From the NCBI RefSeq assembly GCF_963259705.1, contig NC_081847.1, positions 87,480,485 to 87,544,484 of the forward strand: a stretch of DNA of 64,000 nucleotides. Direction: 5' to 3'. The notes below the pieces were generated by a model. It saw only the letters and a program-made list of their open reading frames with translations, ran no database searches and was not told the DNA's origin. Shown here piece by piece: positions 61,809 through 64,000 of this stretch (position 1 is the stretch's first letter; every line of letters begins with the position of its first letter). Made by a program: the position numbers and the translations under genes. Source of the DNA: Myotis daubentonii. Taxonomy: Eukaryota > Chordata > Mammalia > Chiroptera > Vespertilionidae.

Positions 61809-62179
61809 TCCTAATAATAAAAGCCTAATATGCTAAGTGTCTAGTCGTCCAGTTGGCCATTCAACCAACCAAAGTGTAATATGCTAATGATATGCTAAGG
61901 CTGCTCAACTGCTCGCTATGATGTGCACTGACCACTAGGGGGCAGACGCTCCAACCAGTAGGTTAGCTTGCTCCTGGGGTAAGGCCGATTGAGGGAGATG
62001 GGCCAGACATGCCCTGGAGCCCTCCCACAGTTTCTGGCTGGCCAACCTCCTGCATCCATCCCTGGCTCTGATCATGCACCAGTGGGGTCCCTCAGCCTGC
62101 TCTGCACACTCTCGCAATCTGGACTGAGGGCCCCCCCCCCCCCCCCCCAGTGCACGAATCTTGTGTGCCAGGCCTCTAG
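61809..62179 (+). mobile_element. HeliBat-type Helitron, copy 5
   Basis: It starts TCCTAATAATAAAAGCC after an A and ends CTAG (followed by C rather than T). It keeps the 'tatgctaatgatatgctaag' and 'ctgaccactagggggcagac' blocks and a 20-base-class poly-C run. The 3' hairpin is partly decayed. Confidence 0.85.
62128..62148 (+). repeat. Poly-C run
   Basis: About 20 consecutive C residues inside Helitron copy 5. Confidence 0.9.
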
Positions 62180-63726
62180 CTAATGAATACTGAGTGAATG
62201 AATAAATGAATGATGATGATGGTGGTGGTAACAGTTATGGAACACAAGCATTGTCAGGTATTTTCCTAGCACCTCAGTATATTCATGTAAGTGATCTTCT
62301 GAAATCCTATTGGGAAGGTACTGTTATTTACTCCATTTTATAGCAAAGTGCCCAAATGTTTCTAAATTCCTCAATATACTGAGCTCAGATGTCCAGTTGG
62401 AACCTCTGTACTTTCATTTTCCTGTTTTAAAACTAGCATTTCTTGAACTTCTGCTGTGTGTCCTTCTGGGTAACTGAGCATTTTATGGAGTCTGCATATG
62501 TGATCACACTATTCGGTGTTACCACTCCATTTACAGTGGGGAATGTGAGGCTGGTAGCTCAAAGGGTACGGGTTAACCACACACAGTATGCATATTTAAT
62601 GGCCAGTGTAGTGCAAATTTCATTCTAGTTCTTCTTCCCCGAATTCTCCAGTTTATCTACACTGAAAGTATTAGCTAAAGTTGGAATTCAGCTTTTCCAT
62701 ACAATGGACCCTTATCTCCCTGAATCCAAATGCTATGTTTTTAAAATTATTGAAGATGACATTGTTAAAAATAACCTTTTTATATTAGAAAGCCACACAT
62801 GCTCATTATATAATATTGTTAGCATGCACAAAGTAGTAATATAAATTATCTAGTATTTCTGAGCAGTCAATCTTTTTTGAATTAATATATGTCTTGATTT
62901 ATGTCCTATGATTATTTCTTTATTGTTATAGTAGCTGCATTTACATTACATTGATTTTTGGTGCATTCTATTTTTCATTCTTATAATGGATAACATTTTA
63001 TAAGTTCTCACAAACTCTTTGAAAACATGATTTTAATGACTATGACATTCCATTATTAGTAATTTTCACTTTACCAGTACTTTAGTATTGATCTTAATAA
63101 AATAATCCTAAAATAATTATAAATGATTTCATTATAGTGTTTGTAAATATTTTATTGATTTTTAGTATCTCTGTCTCCCTCCTTCTCTCCTTCCCTCCCT
63201 CTTCCCACCTACATTTATACACAAGCATACATACTCATATACTCACATTTGTTTATTTGCATTTATTTTTTTATTTTGATAAGTCTCTTATCAAAAGAAT
63301 ATTTAATAATTTATCCTCCTAGATCAATTTATGGAAATTACTTTTAAAACAATACTTTTCTAACAATTAGCATTGCCCCATCAACTTTATTTAAACAATG
63401 TTATTATACTGTTAAACTTGGTTCTTGTTGATTATAAAATTGCTATTATTTTTAAGAGTTGTATGTTAAATTATATATTCCCTTTCTTTGTGTACTGACC
63501 ACATACCAGGCTATCAGAATGGTCAGGGACAACATGCCAGGAAATGCACAACACAGGTGACCTTAAAAGGCAATGGACACCAGAGCAAGTTGGTATGATA
63601 AAAGATCGTCACTCCCATACCTGTGACTATTTTGAGAACAGACGTAAAAGGTTGGGTAGAGATTTGAATAATTCTATCAATTATATCTAGGGTTTGCATC
63701 ATTCAGTTCTTCACATTATTGTAAGA
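62180..63726. other. Intron 2, AT-rich unique sequence
   Basis: A MIR-like trace may lie at 62245-62400. No gene recognised. Confidence 0.4.
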
Positions 63727-64000
63727 CTAGAGGCCCAGTGCACGGATTCGTGCACCGGTGGGGTCCCTCAGCGTGGCCTGTGGGGATTGAGCTGAAACCA
63801 GCGTCCAACATCCCCCAAGCATGAAGTGGCAGGCAGCTGGGGAGGAGCCTGAGTCCAGGCTGAGCACTGTGCTGCTCCCGTTCATCCCAGCCCTGCTGCC
63901 CCTGCCTCCACTGCTCAGTAGGCTTGCTGCTGTTCCGCTGTGATCCCTGTGGCATCTGGCACCCTTCTGTCAGCTGAGCACTGCTCCTGCTGTGGGAGTG
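63727..64000 (-). mobile_element. HeliBat-type Helitron, copy 6, cut by the window edge
   Basis: It starts on the plus strand with ctagaggcccagtgcacgga after an A and has the terminal hairpin gtgcacggattcgtgcac. The 5' end of the element lies beyond the window. Confidence 0.82.

Overview
The window looks like nuclear DNA from a vespertilionid (evening) bat. Three repeat types seen together point to this: many tRNA-derived SINEs of the bat VES type, several short non-autonomous Helitrons of the HeliBat type (5' TC, 3' CTAG, a terminal hairpin, A/T flanks), and young-looking hAT MITEs, including two full-length elements that I recognise as SPIN ('Space Invaders'). The species cannot be named from the sequence alone.

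The only protein-coding sequence I can support is one exon at 21631-21951 (+). It encodes the first immunoglobulin-like domain of the netrin-1 receptor DCC and is most likely exon 2. It is 321 bp long, lies between a good AG acceptor and a GT donor, and is phase 1 at both ends. On this reading 1-21630 is the 3' part of intron 1 and 21952-64000 is the 5' part of intron 2. No other line of evidence (codon conservation, splice sites, recognisable domains) supports a further gene. The other open frames are short, overlap repeats, or mirror the DCC exon on the opposite strand.

Layout. 1-21.6 kb (intron 1): mostly unique AT-rich sequence with VES SINEs (one nested inside another at 9.8-10.3 kb), hAT MITEs at 3.2, 4.7 and 8.6 kb, LTR-like repeats at 15.1 and 18.0 kb, and a repeat-free stretch at 1.74-2.17 kb that resembles a conserved non-coding element. 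21.6-22.0 kb: the DCC exon, with a SINE ending about 100 bp upstream of its splice acceptor. 22-31 kb (intron 2): unique sequence plus two solo LTRs with target-site duplications (26.9 and 29.9 kb). 31.2-35.0 kb: a transposon cluster with three minus-strand Helitrons, two of which appear to have split one AT microsatellite, followed by a MER5-like element that forms a 98-bp-arm inverted repeat. 35-64 kb: long unique intron with scattered SINEs, hAT MITEs (38.9, 46.7, 55.0 kb), Helitrons (47.8, 61.8 and 63.7 kb, the last cut by the window edge), MaLR-type LTRs and microsatellites.

I found no previously undescribed multi-gene system. The most interesting signals are structural: the long MITE hairpin at 32.7 kb, a perfect 21-bp hairpin inside a Helitron at 32.1 kb, the microsatellite split by Helitrons, a perfect 22-bp palindrome at 23.9 kb, and possible regulatory effects of LTRs and SINEs in the DCC locus.
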